Assembly (NCBI RefSeq): GCF_004363005.1
Contig: NZ_SNYH01000006.1
Coordinates: forward strand, 1 to 64,000
Direction of reading: 5' to 3'
DNA: 64,000 bases
Source of the DNA: Tenacibaculum caenipelagi
GTDB lineage: Bacteria > Bacteroidota > Bacteroidia > Flavobacteriales > Flavobacteriaceae
Every line of letters starts with the position of its first letter. Position 1 is the stretch's first letter. The translations under genes were made by a program, and so were the position numbers. The notes beneath the pieces were generated by a model, which searched no databases, was not told where the DNA came from, and was given only the letters and a program-made list of their open reading frames with translations. Below, piece by piece: positions 53,713 through 64,000 of this stretch.

Positions 53713-55458
53713 ATGAATAATACAGGAACCATACAAACTTCAAAAAGTGCCGATTTAGTCACGTTTAAAATCTTGATTGAAGGAGAAGAACTTTCAAAAC
53801 AATATGAGGTAAAAAATATTACTGTTTCTAAAGAGGTAAATAAAATACCAACTGCTCAAATTGTTTTATTAGATGGAGATGCTTCTCAAAGAGATTTTAA
53901 GTTGAGTAATGAAGAGTTGTTAATTCCAGGAAAAGAAATTGAAATAACAGCAGGGTATCATTCTGATGAAGAAACTATTTTCAAAGGGATTGTTATTAAA
54001 CACAATCTGAGAATTAGAGCCAACTCAGCACAACTAATAGTTGAATGTAAAGATGAAGCTGTAAAAATGACGGTAGGTAGAAAAAGTAAATATTTCTACG
54101 AGAGTACTGATAGCGACATTTTTGAAGAAATTATTGGAAACTACGGTTTAGCTAAAGAAGTAGAAGCCACAAACTATAACCATGCTGAATTGGTACAATA
54201 CAATGCTTCAGATTGGGATTTTGTTGTTTCAAGAGCACAAGCCAATGGGAAATTGTGCTTTGTAGATGATGGAACGATAACTATAGCCAAACCAAATATA
54301 AGTCAGTCTGAAATAGAAACGGTAACCTTTGGGGGTTCATTATTAGACTTTGATGCAGAAATTGATGCTCGTCATCAAGTAAAAAAAGTAGCAGCCTATA
54401 GTTGGAATCATGCTGACCAAGAGGTTATCGAAATTGAAGGAAAAGATCCTAATGTAAGTTTGAATGGAAATTTATCTGTTTCAGATTTAAATGAAATCAT
54501 TGGTTTGGAAAGCATGGAGTTACGACACGGTGGTGTAGTAACCGATACCGAATTACAAGATTGGGCAGATGCCAAGTGGTTATTTCAACAATTAGCAAAA
54601 GTAAGAGGTCGTGTAAAATTTCAAGGAATACCGTCGGTAAAACCAAACACCATCTTAAAATTGGAAGGTGTGGGCGATAGGTTTAATGGAAATATATATG
54701 TAACGGGAGTTCAACATGTAATTTCAGAAGGGAACTGGGTTGCTAATGCTCAATTTGGGCTTTCAACCGAATGGTTTTCTGAAACCTTTGAAATCTCAGC
54801 AAAACCAGCTTCAGGATTATTACCCGCTATTCAAGGATTGCAAGTAGGAATTGTTTCTCAATTAGAAGAAGATCCTGATGGAGAAGATAGAATTCTGATA
54901 CAAATTCCCATAGTAAATAACGAAGAAGAAGGTATTTGGTGTAGAGTAGCCTCACCCGATGCTGGGGAGAATAGGGGAATTTTCTTTCGTCCTGAAATAG
55001 GTGATGAAGTTATTGTAGGGTTTATCAATGAAGATCCTAACGATGCTATTGTTTTAGGAATGTTGCACAGTAGTGCAAAGCCATCCCCCATAACAGCAAC
55101 AGACGACAATCATGAAAAAGGAATCATTACCAGAAGCGAAATGAAAGTGTTGTTTGATGATGATAAAAAAATAATCACGATTGAAACACCCGCAGGAAAA
55201 ATCATTTCACTTGATGAAGATGAAGGAGCAATAACAATTGAAGATGATAACTCCAATATAATTACGATAAACAGCGATGGGATATCAATGGAAAGTGCAG
55301 GAGATATATCATTAAAAGCTTCAGGAGATGTAAGTATTGAAGGAACCAATGTAAATATTACAGCCAATGCAGAATTTAAAGCAGAAGGTAGTGCTGGAGC
55401 AGAAGTCTCAACAAGTGCTATAGCTGTTTTGAAAGGTTCATTAGTTCAAATAAATTAA
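53713..55458 (+). CDS. Spike protein, VgrG/Afp8-like
   Basis: 581 residues. N-terminal gp27-like fold (phage late control D type, EKEVNKIPTAQIVLLDGD-like pattern) and gp5-like OB domain with GIWCRVASPDAGENRGIFFRPEIGDEVIVGF at about 410-440. The C-terminal repeats (GDISLKASGDVSIEG) form a beta-helix needle. It is the central spike at the tube tip and is capped by the PAAR protein encoded next. The gene follows the LysM gene directly. Confidence 0.94.
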   Translation: MNNTGTIQTSKSADLVTFKILIEGEELSKQYEVKNITVSKEVNKIPTAQIVLLDGDASQRDFKLSNEELLIPGKEIEITAGYHSDEETIFKGIVIKHNLRIRANSAQLIVECKDEAVKMTVGRKSKYFYESTDSDIFEEIIGNYGLAKEVEATNYNHAELVQYNASDWDFVVSRAQANGKLCFVDDGTITIAKPNISQSEIETVTFGGSLLDFDAEIDARHQVKKVAAYSWNHADQEVIEIEGKDPNVSLNGNLSVSDLNEIIGLESMELRHGGVVTDTELQDWADAKWLFQQLAKVRGRVKFQGIPSVKPNTILKLEGVGDRFNGNIYVTGVQHVISEGNWVANAQFGLSTEWFSETFEISAKPASGLLPAIQGLQVGIVSQLEEDPDGEDRILIQIPIVNNEEEGIWCRVASPDAGENRGIFFRPEIGDEVIVGFINEDPNDAIVLGMLHSSAKPSPITATDDNHEKGIITRSEMKVLFDDDKKIITIETPAGKIISLDEDEGAITIEDDNSNIITINSDGISMESAGDISLKASGDVSIEGTNVNITANAEFKAEGSAGAEVSTSAIAVLKGSLVQIN

Positions 55459-55461
55459 AAA

Positions 55462-55752
55462 ATGGGAAATCCAGCAGCAAGAATAACAGACATGCATGTA
55501 TGTCCAATGGTAACAGGTGTAGTTCCACACGTAGGAGGTCCAATTTTACCAGCAGGAGAACCTACGGTATTAATAGGAGGCTTACCTGCAGCAAGAGTAG
55601 GTGATATGGCTACTTGTACAGGACCACCAGATAGTATTATAGCTGGGTCAGGAACTGTGTTAATAGGAGGCTTACCTGCAGCAAGAATGGGAGATAGTAC
55701 AGCACATGGAGGGACTATAGTTTTAGGAGAACCGACAGTTTTAATAGGATAA
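55462..55752 (+). CDS. PAAR-repeat spike tip protein
   Basis: 96 residues. Two PAAR repeats (LIGGLPAARVGDMATC and LIGGLPAARMGDSTAHGG) and metal-binding candidates His12, Cys14, Cys52 and a His near 82. PAAR proteins bind a metal ion and form the sharp cone on the VgrG-like spike. It has no cargo extension, so any toxin must travel by another route. Confidence 0.95.
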   Translation: MGNPAARITDMHVCPMVTGVVPHVGGPILPAGEPTVLIGGLPAARVGDMATCTGPPDSIIAGSGTVLIGGLPAARMGDSTAHGGTIVLGEPTVLIG

Positions 55753-55754
55753 CA

Positions 55755-56168
55755 ATGGAAAATAAAAAAGCATTTTTAGGAATAGGATGGGGGTTCCCTC
55801 CTGAGTTTTCAGAAGACCTGAGCGAAGTAGTAATGATTTCTGATGAAGAGGACATTAAAAGCAGTTTAGAAATACTGTTAACGACTCGATTAGGAGAACG
55901 AGTAATGTTACCTAATTATGGTTGCAACTTACAAGAACTCCTTTTTGAACGCTTAGACAGAACATTGATAACTTATACAAAAGAGTTGATTGAAACAGCT
56001 ATTTTATATCACGAACCGAGAATAGATGTTATCCGAATTGATGTTTCAGAAACAGATCCTTTAGAAGGAATGTTGATTATAAAGATTGAGTATAAAATTA
56101 GAGCTACTAATAGTAGAACCAATGTGGTTTTCCCTTTTTATAAAGGAGAAGGAACCGATATAAATTAA
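55755..56168 (+). CDS. Baseplate wedge protein, gp25-like (Afp9-like)
   Basis: 137 residues. GPW/gp25 pattern: IKSSLEILLTTRLGERVMLPNYGCNLQELLFERL. It contacts the sheath base and starts sheath polymerisation in phages and T6SS. It lies between the PAAR gene (2 bases) and the Afp11-like gene (8 bases). Confidence 0.93.
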   Translation: MENKKAFLGIGWGFPPEFSEDLSEVVMISDEEDIKSSLEILLTTRLGERVMLPNYGCNLQELLFERLDRTLITYTKELIETAILYHEPRIDVIRIDVSETDPLEGMLIIKIEYKIRATNSRTNVVFPFYKGEGTDIN

Positions 56169-56176
56169 GATATATC

Positions 56177-59100
56177 ATGAGTAAAATCATTTCTAACATA
56201 TTACAACGAAACGGAACAGGACAAGAGCTACGATACATTAAAGCATTGAATCCTGAAAATTTCGAACTTCACGATTTTACCATAGAAGATTGGATATTGT
56301 TTGCCTATAATTTTGCTAAAAAGCTCAATTATTTTCCTACAGAAAATCACGAAGTAGCTTCAGGAGATTGGCAACATTTTTTCAAAAAACTAACCACTGA
56401 AAATATTCCTTTTAGAGGAACAAGAGAGTACAATAAGTTAAAAGAAAGTATTAAGGCAACTCTTGAGGGATATAGCGAAGAAGGTAAATTAAGTCCGCAC
56501 TTAACTTTATTCGTATGTTTTTTAAAGTTATTAGAACTTTCAAAAGAACGATTTAACAACTTAACCAAACGTCATTTAGATTTTTACTACAAAGAAATAC
56601 TTCAAGTTCAAAAAAGAGAGCCAATTCCTGATCAGGCACATGTAATTTTTGAACTAGCTAAAAAAATAACGGATGAACGAATAGAAAAAGGTACTTTATT
56701 AGATGCAAAAAAAGACAGTCTTGGTAATCCGTTAGTATACGAAACAGAAGAAGAGTTAATTGTAAATAAAGCATCAGTAGGAGCTATAAAAACAGTTTAT
56801 AATAACAACACAGCAGAATTAAAAAAGATAAAAGTAAGTGAGGTAGCAAAAACGAAAGATGGAATTGAAGAGGAATTACCAGAAGATGCCCCATATTGGT
56901 ATCCTTTTGGATATCCAGCAAGTGAAAAGAATGCTACTGAGTTAGCAGATGCTGAACTTGGATTTTCTATTGCTTCACCGATGTTGTGGTTACAAGAAGG
57001 AGAAAGAACTGTAACCGTTACCATTAAGTTTAAAAATAATTTTGAAGCATCATCTTTTGAGGTGAGTGATTTGATTTCAACCATTCAACTTTTTGGAAGT
57101 GGAAATGAAAAATGGATAACACCAACATTAATTGCCATTAACCATGTAAGCGAAGGTAATTTAGAAATTACCAATGAAGCAAGTTTTACATTCACATTAG
57201 GACTTGATTCAGAAGCGTTGGTAGCATATAATGAAGAGTTTTTACTTAAAAAATATAATACATCACATCCATTAGTTCGTTTTGTTTTTGATGTTTCTAA
57301 CACGAATGGATACGATTTTTATAGGTTGTTGGCAGGAAATACACTTGAAAAAATAACTATAAAAACAGACGTTAAAGGAGTAAAATCAGCAACCGTTGAG
57401 AATGATAATGGAGGGGTAAGAACCAAAAAACCATTTCATCCTTTCACAACACGTCCTATTGAAGGGTCGAATTTTAGTGTGGATTATAACGAAGCTTTTT
57501 CGAAAAAATGGAAAAATTTCACAGTAAACCTCCGTTGGAAAAATACTCCAGAAGATTTTAAAGATTGGTATCAAGCATACGTGCAACCGTCTAGCTATTC
57601 TTCAATTAACACATATAAAAACCAGCTTATAGAAGATATAAGTTCAAGAGCTATCTTAGTTCAAGATGAAAATTATTTTAAAGCGGAAAAGAGACTGTTA
57701 CATGCCGCTGGAGAAACTAAAGAAACGATAGGCGAAATTGTAGAACTCTTTAAAAAAGAAGTTTTTGAAGACGGAGATAATGAAGAGATATTTTATACCG
57801 CTGTTTTTACAGTAACTAATTCAGGAAATTCATATGAAATAGATAAGGCAGGACCTTTACAATTATCGTTACAGCAATCATTTTTTCACGAATTATATCC
57901 TAAATTATATGCATTAGCAGTTAGTTCAAGAAGCAGACTTATTAACCTTCCTAATGAACCCTATACACCTTTGGTGGAATCTATTTCTGTGGATTATACA
58001 GCAGAAGAAAGCATAGTAATGAAAGAAATGAATTTGGAAGGGAATCGCATTCAATTGTTTCATGAACATCCTTTTGGGCAACACGAAGAAAACTATGCAG
58101 AGAAAAAGTATCTTCAAAAAGAAAAAGAAATTATAGATGTGTTTGATAAAGATACCATTCAAACTTTTTTGGTATCTAAATACTGTTTAGGAGGACATTT
58201 ATTCTTAGGAATAGAAAACCTAGAACCTCAACAAAACCTATCCTTACTAGTTCAGGTGTTAGAAGGAAGTGAAAATCCATTAGCGGAAAGTTTTGAAGAG
58301 AATGAAAAAATCCAATGGTCAATTCTTTGCAGCAATAAATGGAAAACGCTTGAGAATAATATCATTGCAAACAATACCGATAATTTCTTAAAATCAGGAA
58401 TTGTTAAATTCTCAATTCCTAAAGAAGCAACTACCGATAATACTTTATTACCATCAGGTTATACTTGGATTAGAGCTCAAATGCATAAGTCATATGACGC
58501 AGTATGTAAAGCAATTGGAATTCACGCTCAAGTAGTATTGGCTACCTTCAAGAATAACGATAATGAGGTAAGTCATTTAAAAAACGGGTTGCCTAGTGAG
58601 ACCATCAAAAAAATGGTGACACGCATTCCGCAAATAAAATCAGTTTCGCAGCCATACAATGCATTTGGCGGAAGTACAGAAGAATCTGATGCCAATTTTT
58701 ATAGAAGAATAAGCGAGCGATTACGTCACAAAAACAGAGCTATAACTTTATGGGATTACGAACACTTAATCCTTCAAGAGTTTCCAGAAATTTATAAAGT
58801 GAAGTGTTTAAATCATACTTCAGAAACAAGTTTTACTGCAGCTGGTCACGTTACTTTGATTGTGGTACCAGATACCGTAAATAAGAATGTATTTGACATT
58901 TACCAACCAAGAGTTAGCAAAGCTACTTTAAATAGTGTTACTACCTATATTAATTCTTTAAACACCTTGCATGTAAATGCTGAGGTTATCAATCCTAATT
59001 ATGAAGAAGTAACAATTGGGTTAGAGGTTAGTTTTTATGAAGGATATGATGAGAACTATTATAAGGATCAGCTAAAAACTGACATTACAAAATTCTTGTC

Positions 59101-59359
59101 TCCTTGGGCGTTTGACGAAACCAAAGAAGTAACCTTCGGGATTATGCTGCACAAAAGCATATTGATTGATTACTTAGAAAAACTGCCTTATGTAGATTAT
59201 TTACAAAATGTAACCATGAATGGTGACGCTAAGGTGTACAAAATAGAACCAAGTAACCCAAAATCAATATTAGTTTCAGCAAAAGAACACAAAGTAAGTA
59301 CTGTATTAACTACCTGTAAAGGAACTAAAAAAATCATAGAACAAACATGTCAGCTATAA
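56177..59359 (+). CDS. Baseplate J-like protein (Afp11-like)
   Basis: 1060 residues. The C-terminal third has the baseplate-J pattern (AFGGSTEESDANFYRRISERLRHKNRAI, then YEHLILQEFPEIYKVKC). The N-terminal ~700 residues form the long Afp11/Pvc11-type part. It makes the inner wedge of the baseplate. Its 3' end overlaps the Afp12-like gene by 13 bases. Confidence 0.9.
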   Translation: MSKIISNILQRNGTGQELRYIKALNPENFELHDFTIEDWILFAYNFAKKLNYFPTENHEVASGDWQHFFKKLTTENIPFRGTREYNKLKESIKATLEGYSEEGKLSPHLTLFVCFLKLLELSKERFNNLTKRHLDFYYKEILQVQKREPIPDQAHVIFELAKKITDERIEKGTLLDAKKDSLGNPLVYETEEELIVNKASVGAIKTVYNNNTAELKKIKVSEVAKTKDGIEEELPEDAPYWYPFGYPASEKNATELADAELGFSIASPMLWLQEGERTVTVTIKFKNNFEASSFEVSDLISTIQLFGSGNEKWITPTLIAINHVSEGNLEITNEASFTFTLGLDSEALVAYNEEFLLKKYNTSHPLVRFVFDVSNTNGYDFYRLLAGNTLEKITIKTDVKGVKSATVENDNGGVRTKKPFHPFTTRPIEGSNFSVDYNEAFSKKWKNFTVNLRWKNTPEDFKDWYQAYVQPSSYSSINTYKNQLIEDISSRAILVQDENYFKAEKRLLHAAGETKETIGEIVELFKKEVFEDGDNEEIFYTAVFTVTNSGNSYEIDKAGPLQLSLQQSFFHELYPKLYALAVSSRSRLINLPNEPYTPLVESISVDYTAEESIVMKEMNLEGNRIQLFHEHPFGQHEENYAEKKYLQKEKEIIDVFDKDTIQTFLVSKYCLGGHLFLGIENLEPQQNLSLLVQVLEGSENPLAESFEENEKIQWSILCSNKWKTLENNIIANNTDNFLKSGIVKFSIPKEATTDNTLLPSGYTWIRAQMHKSYDAVCKAIGIHAQVVLATFKNNDNEVSHLKNGLPSETIKKMVTRIPQIKSVSQPYNAFGGSTEESDANFYRRISERLRHKNRAITLWDYEHLILQEFPEIYKVKCLNHTSETSFTAAGHVTLIVVPDTVNKNVFDIYQPRVSKATLNSVTTYINSLNTLHVNAEVINPNYEEVTIGLEVSFYEGYDENYYKDQLKTDITKFLSPWAFDETKEVTFGIMLHKSILIDYLEKLPYVDYLQNVTMNGDAKVYKIEPSNPKSILVSAKEHKVSTVLTTCKGTKKIIEQTCQL

Positions 59360-62085
59360 ATGAACATATAAGTATTCCTAAGAATATATCTACCAAAGAT
59401 GACTTAGATTTTTCTTTTTTAAGAAAAGAAGGAATCTCTTATTTAGAAACATTAGGAGGTAAGTTATGGACTGATTTCAATTCGCATGATCCAGGAGTTA
59501 CTATTTTAGAAATGTTGTGTTATGCCATCACCGATTTAGGTATGCGCATTGATACACCACTGGAAAATTTATTAGCATCCAAAGATCCCAATTTATCACT
59601 ACAAGCACAATTTTACAAAGCTTCAGAAATTTTCCCAACCAAACCAGTCAATGAATTAGATTACAGAAAACTGTTTATTGATTTAGAAGGTGTAAAAAAC
59701 TGTTGGTTACGAATTTATAATAAACAGGTGTTTGTTGATTATAAAAATAACAAATTAGGGTACAAAAAGTTTGAAGGTATTTTACCAGAATTTCAAAAAG
59801 ATTTTAAGCTAAAAGGATTGTATTCACTGTTAGTTGATTTAGAAGAAGGTTATACAAAAGAACAGGTTTTTCCTCACATAAAAACTACATATCATAAAAA
59901 TAGAAACTTATGTGAAGATTTAATAGAAATAAAAGAAGTAGACACTCAACCGATAGCTATTTGTGCTAATGTTGATGTAACTCCTGAAGCAGACGAAGAA
60001 TGGGTATATGCTAATATTTTATTCCAAATAGAAAACTACCTATCACCATCTTTAAAGTTCTATTCAATCCAACAAATGTTAGATAAAGGGTATACAACCG
60101 ATGAGGTTTTTGATGGACCTGTTTTAAAAAATGGATTTATTGATGTAAAAGAGTTGAAAAAAGCTGAGTTGAGAAAAGAAGTACGTCTTTCTGATGTGAT
60201 GAAAATTATCATGAACATAGAAGGAGTAAAATTAATTAAAGATATCTCTGTAGGTTTTTGTGATGAAAATATTGTTCAAGAAAACAAATGGGTTGTTTGT
60301 ATCGATCCTGATAAAAAACCTGTGTTATGTGAAAAGAGCACTTTTAATTTTAGCAAAGGTTTTCTTCCGCTGAATTTAAACTACAATAAAGTAGACGAGT
60401 ATTTAAAACAGTTAAAAGAGGATGAGATTGAATCGCAACAAATAACAGATGAAGACAAGGTTTTATCGTTACCAAAAGGAAGTTATATAGAAGCTAACGA
60501 GTATACCACTATTCAAAATGATTTCCCCGATACATATGGGATTGGTCAGGAAGGGTTAGCTATGCATGTTACCAATGAAAGGAAAGCAAAAGCGAAGCAA
60601 TTAAAAGCCTATTTAACGTTTTTCGATCAAATTTTGGCGAGTTATTTCAAGCATTTATCAGAAGTAAGAACGTTACTTTCTGTTAATGGACAAGAAATGC
60701 GCACTTTTTTTACACAAGCTGTTAAAGACATCAAAGATTTTGACGAACTCGTTAGTGAATATCCACAGTCAGATGATGATGAATTAACAAAGCTATTATT
60801 CAATCAGTTTGATAATAATATAGAGCGAAGAAACTCCATTTTAGACCATTTATTAGCGCGTTTTGCAGAACGATTTGGAGAGTATACATTTATTATGAAA
60901 GCGCTTTATGGAACAGCTACTGATGAGATCGTATTGTCAAACAAAGAAGCCTTTTTAAAGGACTACAAAGTGATAAGTAGCGAAAGAGGACTTGCTTTTA
61001 ATTATTACAAACAACCCCAAGAGAACTTATGGGATACTAGTAATGTATCTGGATTTCAAAAGCGGGTAGCACGTTTAATGGGAATTGCTAATGAGAAGCG
61101 AAGACACTTAACAGAAACCAATGTAGAGATATACGAATTAACAGATAGTGATGATCAAACAGTATATAGATGGAGGTTGAGAGATAATGATGGAAACATA
61201 CTTTTATCTGCTACTGAAAATTATGCGAAAGTAGCTTTCGCTATTGAAGAATTGTATTTCGCAGTATTACAGGTTGTACAAACTAAAGAAAGAGACATAG
61301 AAAAAGCTTTTCAGAATGGGTTTGTAGATAATATGCAAGTAGGATTTATAAGAATTCATAAATCTACTCCTTCTAAACCATCCATTCCTGTTAAATATTC
61401 TTTTGATGTAATTGATCCAGCACAACCAGTTAGTAGTTCCAATTATATCATAGCCAAACAGTACAAATATTATGCTAATATCAATGATTTGAAAAAGGCG
61501 TTATTGGAGGTGATTTCTTTTCTAAAAAAAGATTTCACTGAAGAAGGAATATTTTTAGTTGAACATATGCTATTGCGTCCAGATGTTACCGATAATGAAG
61601 CAGAAAATTTCTTGCCTATTTGTGCAAAAGACTGTGAAGATTGCGGAACTATCGATCCTTATTCTTATAGAGTTAGCATTGTTTTACCAGGATATACGTA
61701 TCGTTTTTCAAATCCAGATTTTAGACGCTATATGGAAGATGTTATCAGACAAGAACTTCCAGCACATATATTACCTAGAATATGTTGGGTAGGAGAGCGA
61801 AAAGGAATTGTGCCTGATAATGAAAATGATTTGTTACAGTTCGAAAACTCTTATAAAGAGTACCTGTTCGCTAAAACAAATCTAGAGCAAGAACAACCAA
61901 CAGAAAATGGTGAATTACAAAATTTGATACACGCAATGCATCAGCTAAATACAATTTATCCGGTAGGAAGATTAACTGATTGTAGTGCAGAGGATGAAGC
62001 CCTAGACGGAAGAATCATTTTAAATCAATCCAGTATAGGAAGCATTGGAGCAGAAAAAGAAAATAATAACGAAGAAAACTCATAA
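59347..62085 (+). CDS. Baseplate protein (Afp12-like)
   Basis: 912 residues. N-terminal WTDFNSHDPGVTILEMLCYAITDLGMR near 40-67 is the Afp12/Pvc12-type mark. A helical middle with RKAKAKQLKAYLTFFDQILASYFKHLSEVR and a C-terminal VEHMLLRP segment with clustered cysteines (CAKDCEDCG) follow. It is the outer wedge partner of Afp11. It overlaps its upstream gene by 13 bases and precedes the last gene by 44. Confidence 0.88.
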   Translation: MSAINEHISIPKNISTKDDLDFSFLRKEGISYLETLGGKLWTDFNSHDPGVTILEMLCYAITDLGMRIDTPLENLLASKDPNLSLQAQFYKASEIFPTKPVNELDYRKLFIDLEGVKNCWLRIYNKQVFVDYKNNKLGYKKFEGILPEFQKDFKLKGLYSLLVDLEEGYTKEQVFPHIKTTYHKNRNLCEDLIEIKEVDTQPIAICANVDVTPEADEEWVYANILFQIENYLSPSLKFYSIQQMLDKGYTTDEVFDGPVLKNGFIDVKELKKAELRKEVRLSDVMKIIMNIEGVKLIKDISVGFCDENIVQENKWVVCIDPDKKPVLCEKSTFNFSKGFLPLNLNYNKVDEYLKQLKEDEIESQQITDEDKVLSLPKGSYIEANEYTTIQNDFPDTYGIGQEGLAMHVTNERKAKAKQLKAYLTFFDQILASYFKHLSEVRTLLSVNGQEMRTFFTQAVKDIKDFDELVSEYPQSDDDELTKLLFNQFDNNIERRNSILDHLLARFAERFGEYTFIMKALYGTATDEIVLSNKEAFLKDYKVISSERGLAFNYYKQPQENLWDTSNVSGFQKRVARLMGIANEKRRHLTETNVEIYELTDSDDQTVYRWRLRDNDGNILLSATENYAKVAFAIEELYFAVLQVVQTKERDIEKAFQNGFVDNMQVGFIRIHKSTPSKPSIPVKYSFDVIDPAQPVSSSNYIIAKQYKYYANINDLKKALLEVISFLKKDFTEEGIFLVEHMLLRPDVTDNEAENFLPICAKDCEDCGTIDPYSYRVSIVLPGYTYRFSNPDFRRYMEDVIRQELPAHILPRICWVGERKGIVPDNENDLLQFENSYKEYLFAKTNLEQEQPTENGELQNLIHAMHQLNTIYPVGRLTDCSAEDEALDGRIILNQSSIGSIGAEKENNNEENS

Positions 62086-62129
62086 AAATAGTACGTGTTT
62101 ATTTATTAACACAGCCAAAACATAATACG

Positions 62130-64000
62130 TATGGAAACGACTAACCTAAAACTAAAAGAAATTACAACTGAATATAGTAAGTTTAATGCCAATCAAGTAT
62201 TAACAGAAACACAATTAAACACATTTATTGATTATTTCGATGATCAAAACCGTTTATCTAGGTTAGGTTTGAGTGGTGTTGGTTTAGCTTGTGGTTTTAA
62301 AGTAACTCCTCAGTTTACCATAGATAAAGCAGCTGTTACAAGTATTGAAATAACTCAAGGAACTTCAGTAACTACTGACGGAGATTTAGTTCAGTTTTTT
62401 GATTTAATAGAAGAAAACCTATCATCAAAAACATTTTCATTCTATAAAAAATTTGAAGATACTGATGGTAATTACGAGCGTTTTAAAGATTCTCAAGATA
62501 AGCAGTACAACTTATGGGAATTACATACAGAAGAAGATGATTCATATACCAATTTAGTTGAGTTTCCTGAGATACAAAAAATGGCTGTTTTGTTGTATTT
62601 AGAGCAGTACTCGAATGAAGATGAATTGTGTAGTAAGTTAACATGCGATAATCAAGGTATCGAACAAATTAATAAGCTACGAGTATTACTTATTAGCGTT
62701 GAAGATTTAGAAGCAATTGCAACAAAGGATACTATATTTTTAAAGCACAATTGGTATAAAATTAATGATGAGTTACCTGTTGTAGAAGCAAAAAGAGTTG
62801 TATTAAATGAAAATAACACACAAACATTTACAGAGCTAAAAGCACAGTTTGATAGTGTTGTTAAAGATGAAAGTATTAGTGTAGATCTAATAAAAGGATT
62901 CGATGCAATATTCTCAAAATTTCAAAAACCCTCAATAGCTACTAAAATAAAATCATTATTTAGTTTTAGTTCTTTGGCTGTTCCATTAGATTTTCAATAT
63001 CGATATGATGTTATAAAAGATTTGGTAGATACTTACAATGAGATTAAAGAATTACTTCTTCACATCAACGTAAACTGTTGTCCAAACATAGGTGCTTTTC
63101 CAAAGCACATCATGTTGGGAAAATTGAAGCAAACAGAAGATTATCCTGAATTACGTCACCGATTTTATAAATCAACTATTGTAGGTCATGAAAATGAAAA
63201 CCTTCAAAAAGTACAATTGTTAATTAATAGAGCAATTGCAATGGTGAATGGTTATATAGGAAAAACAAAGTCTGAAGAAGTTATTATCACGCCATCACAA
63301 GCACATACTCCTTTAAGCGATAAAGCAATTCCTTTTTATTACAATGTTTCTTCACAGTTTTTAAAGAATTGGGACTTTAACAAAACAAAAAATTACAGAG
63401 CAAATCAAAACTTAAGTTATCATAAAGAAAACCTTTTAAACTCCTTAGCAATTCAAAAGCCATTATCATACAATATTGATAAAAATGATTTTTACAGAAT
63501 TGAAGGACATCAAGGAAAAATGTATAGAGATGCCTTAGCAAAAATTCTAAAACTTAAAAAAGATAACGGATTGAGTTTTGATGTTAAAACACTTTCTATC
63601 AATGCTACTGAACAAACTATTAATATAAACAATTACGAGTGTGAGTTTGAAGACTTAAAAATGTTGTTGAATGCATGGAGAGCAGAACAGAATTGTATTT
63701 TATCAGAGGTGAGTAAAACCTTCTCCGCCTTCAAATTAACCAATCCAAAAGTAAATACAGTTGTAGATGAATTTATTCCATTAAAAGATAGAGGTATTAT
63801 TATTGAAAGAGGAGATGTTATTGATGCTGTTTCGATAGATAAAGAAGCAATAAGTAGAATGGACATACTTTCAAAAACAGTTAATACTCCAGAAGAAAAT
63901 ATCTATAAATACGATGTTACCTACGATAAAAATTATACAAACGTATTTGACAAAGAAAATATAGTTAAAGAGAGTTTAACAAAAGAAGATGATTCGTTAG
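62130..64000 (+). CDS. Large injection-system-associated protein, cut by the window edge
   Basis: The ATG at 62130 opens a frame that runs to the last base, at least 623 residues. It starts METTNLKLKEITTEYSKFNA; there is no signal peptide and no obvious membrane segment. It includes an alpha-helical middle and the segments RLSRLGLSGVGLACGFKV and YRIEGHQGKMYRDALAKIL. I do not recognise a family, but such large proteins follow the Afp12-like gene in Bacteroidota loci of this kind. It is likely a baseplate or fibre-attachment part. Confidence 0.88.

Noticed and set aside
48205..62085. Type VI secretion system or contractile prophage
   Set aside because: DUF4255 cap, DUF5908-like and LysM genes fit the eCIS plan; no TssJLM, capsid or replication genes are seen in the window, though the right side is cut off.

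Overview
The window is low-GC DNA from a member of the Bacteroidota, most likely a marine Flavobacteriaceae of the Tenacibaculum/Polaribacter type. The reasons are several promoters with the Bacteroidota -7 element TAnnTTTG, a gliding-motility ABC ATPase (GldA), TonB receptors and DUF5686-type proteins with a carboxypeptidase-like N-terminal domain, many short lipoproteins, and RHS proteins of the flavobacterial type. The genus is a guess. No tRNA, rRNA, CRISPR array or insertion sequence was seen.

Layout. 1-3601: the 3' part of an RHS polymorphic toxin and a small HEAT-like candidate immunity gene. 3807-8368: ruvB followed closely by a sulfur cluster (SulP permease, metallo-beta-lactamase/rhodanese protein, rhodanese lipoprotein). 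8430-11103: a TonB receptor under a TPP riboswitch, hence probably a thiamine receptor. 11294-15002: a biotin-dependent acyl-CoA carboxylase in three genes. 15245-17520: a compact accessory island with a reverse transcriptase, a structured intergenic RNA candidate and a SLATT membrane effector. This matches the RT+SLATT antiphage architecture (DRT10/UG10 type, number from memory) and is the most interesting locus. 17647-20820: arfB, a cluster of palindromic repeats, a NadR-like kinase / PnuC transporter / thiamine-binding protein operon, and a phosphopantetheinyl transferase. 20882-38451: mostly housekeeping genes: ahcY, a TlpA-like lipoprotein, a gene broken by a stop codon, comM/yifB, then pabB-lipoprotein-hydrolase-tilS-dsbD, the membrane pyrophosphatase and soluble pyrophosphatase, a DUF5686 protein and pdhB. 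38664-47906: etfBA, a bifunctional nuclease, a nucleoside transporter, a double-glycine six-cysteine peptide, thyA, folA, gldA and two lipoproteins.

48205 to the right edge: a contractile injection system of the extracellular (Afp/PVC-like, eCIS) kind, read in one direction. It encodes a DUF4255/Afp16-like cap protein, an unknown conserved protein, one sheath protein with a large inserted domain, two tube proteins, a 53-residue DUF5908-like protein, a LysM protein, a VgrG/Afp8-like spike, a PAAR tip, a gp25-like protein, Afp11- and Afp12-like baseplate proteins, and a large protein cut by the window edge. The AAA+ ATPase, tape measure, tail fibre and cargo genes expected for such a system are not in the window and would lie to the right.

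Links between genes. The TPP-controlled receptor (outer membrane) and the PnuC/thiamine-binding operon (inner membrane) may form one vitamin uptake route. thyA and folA form the dTMP/folate cycle, next to a nucleoside transporter. hppA and ppa both hydrolyse pyrophosphate. The RHS toxin, the RT-SLATT island and the injection system are three separate conflict or defence modules in one 64 kb stretch.
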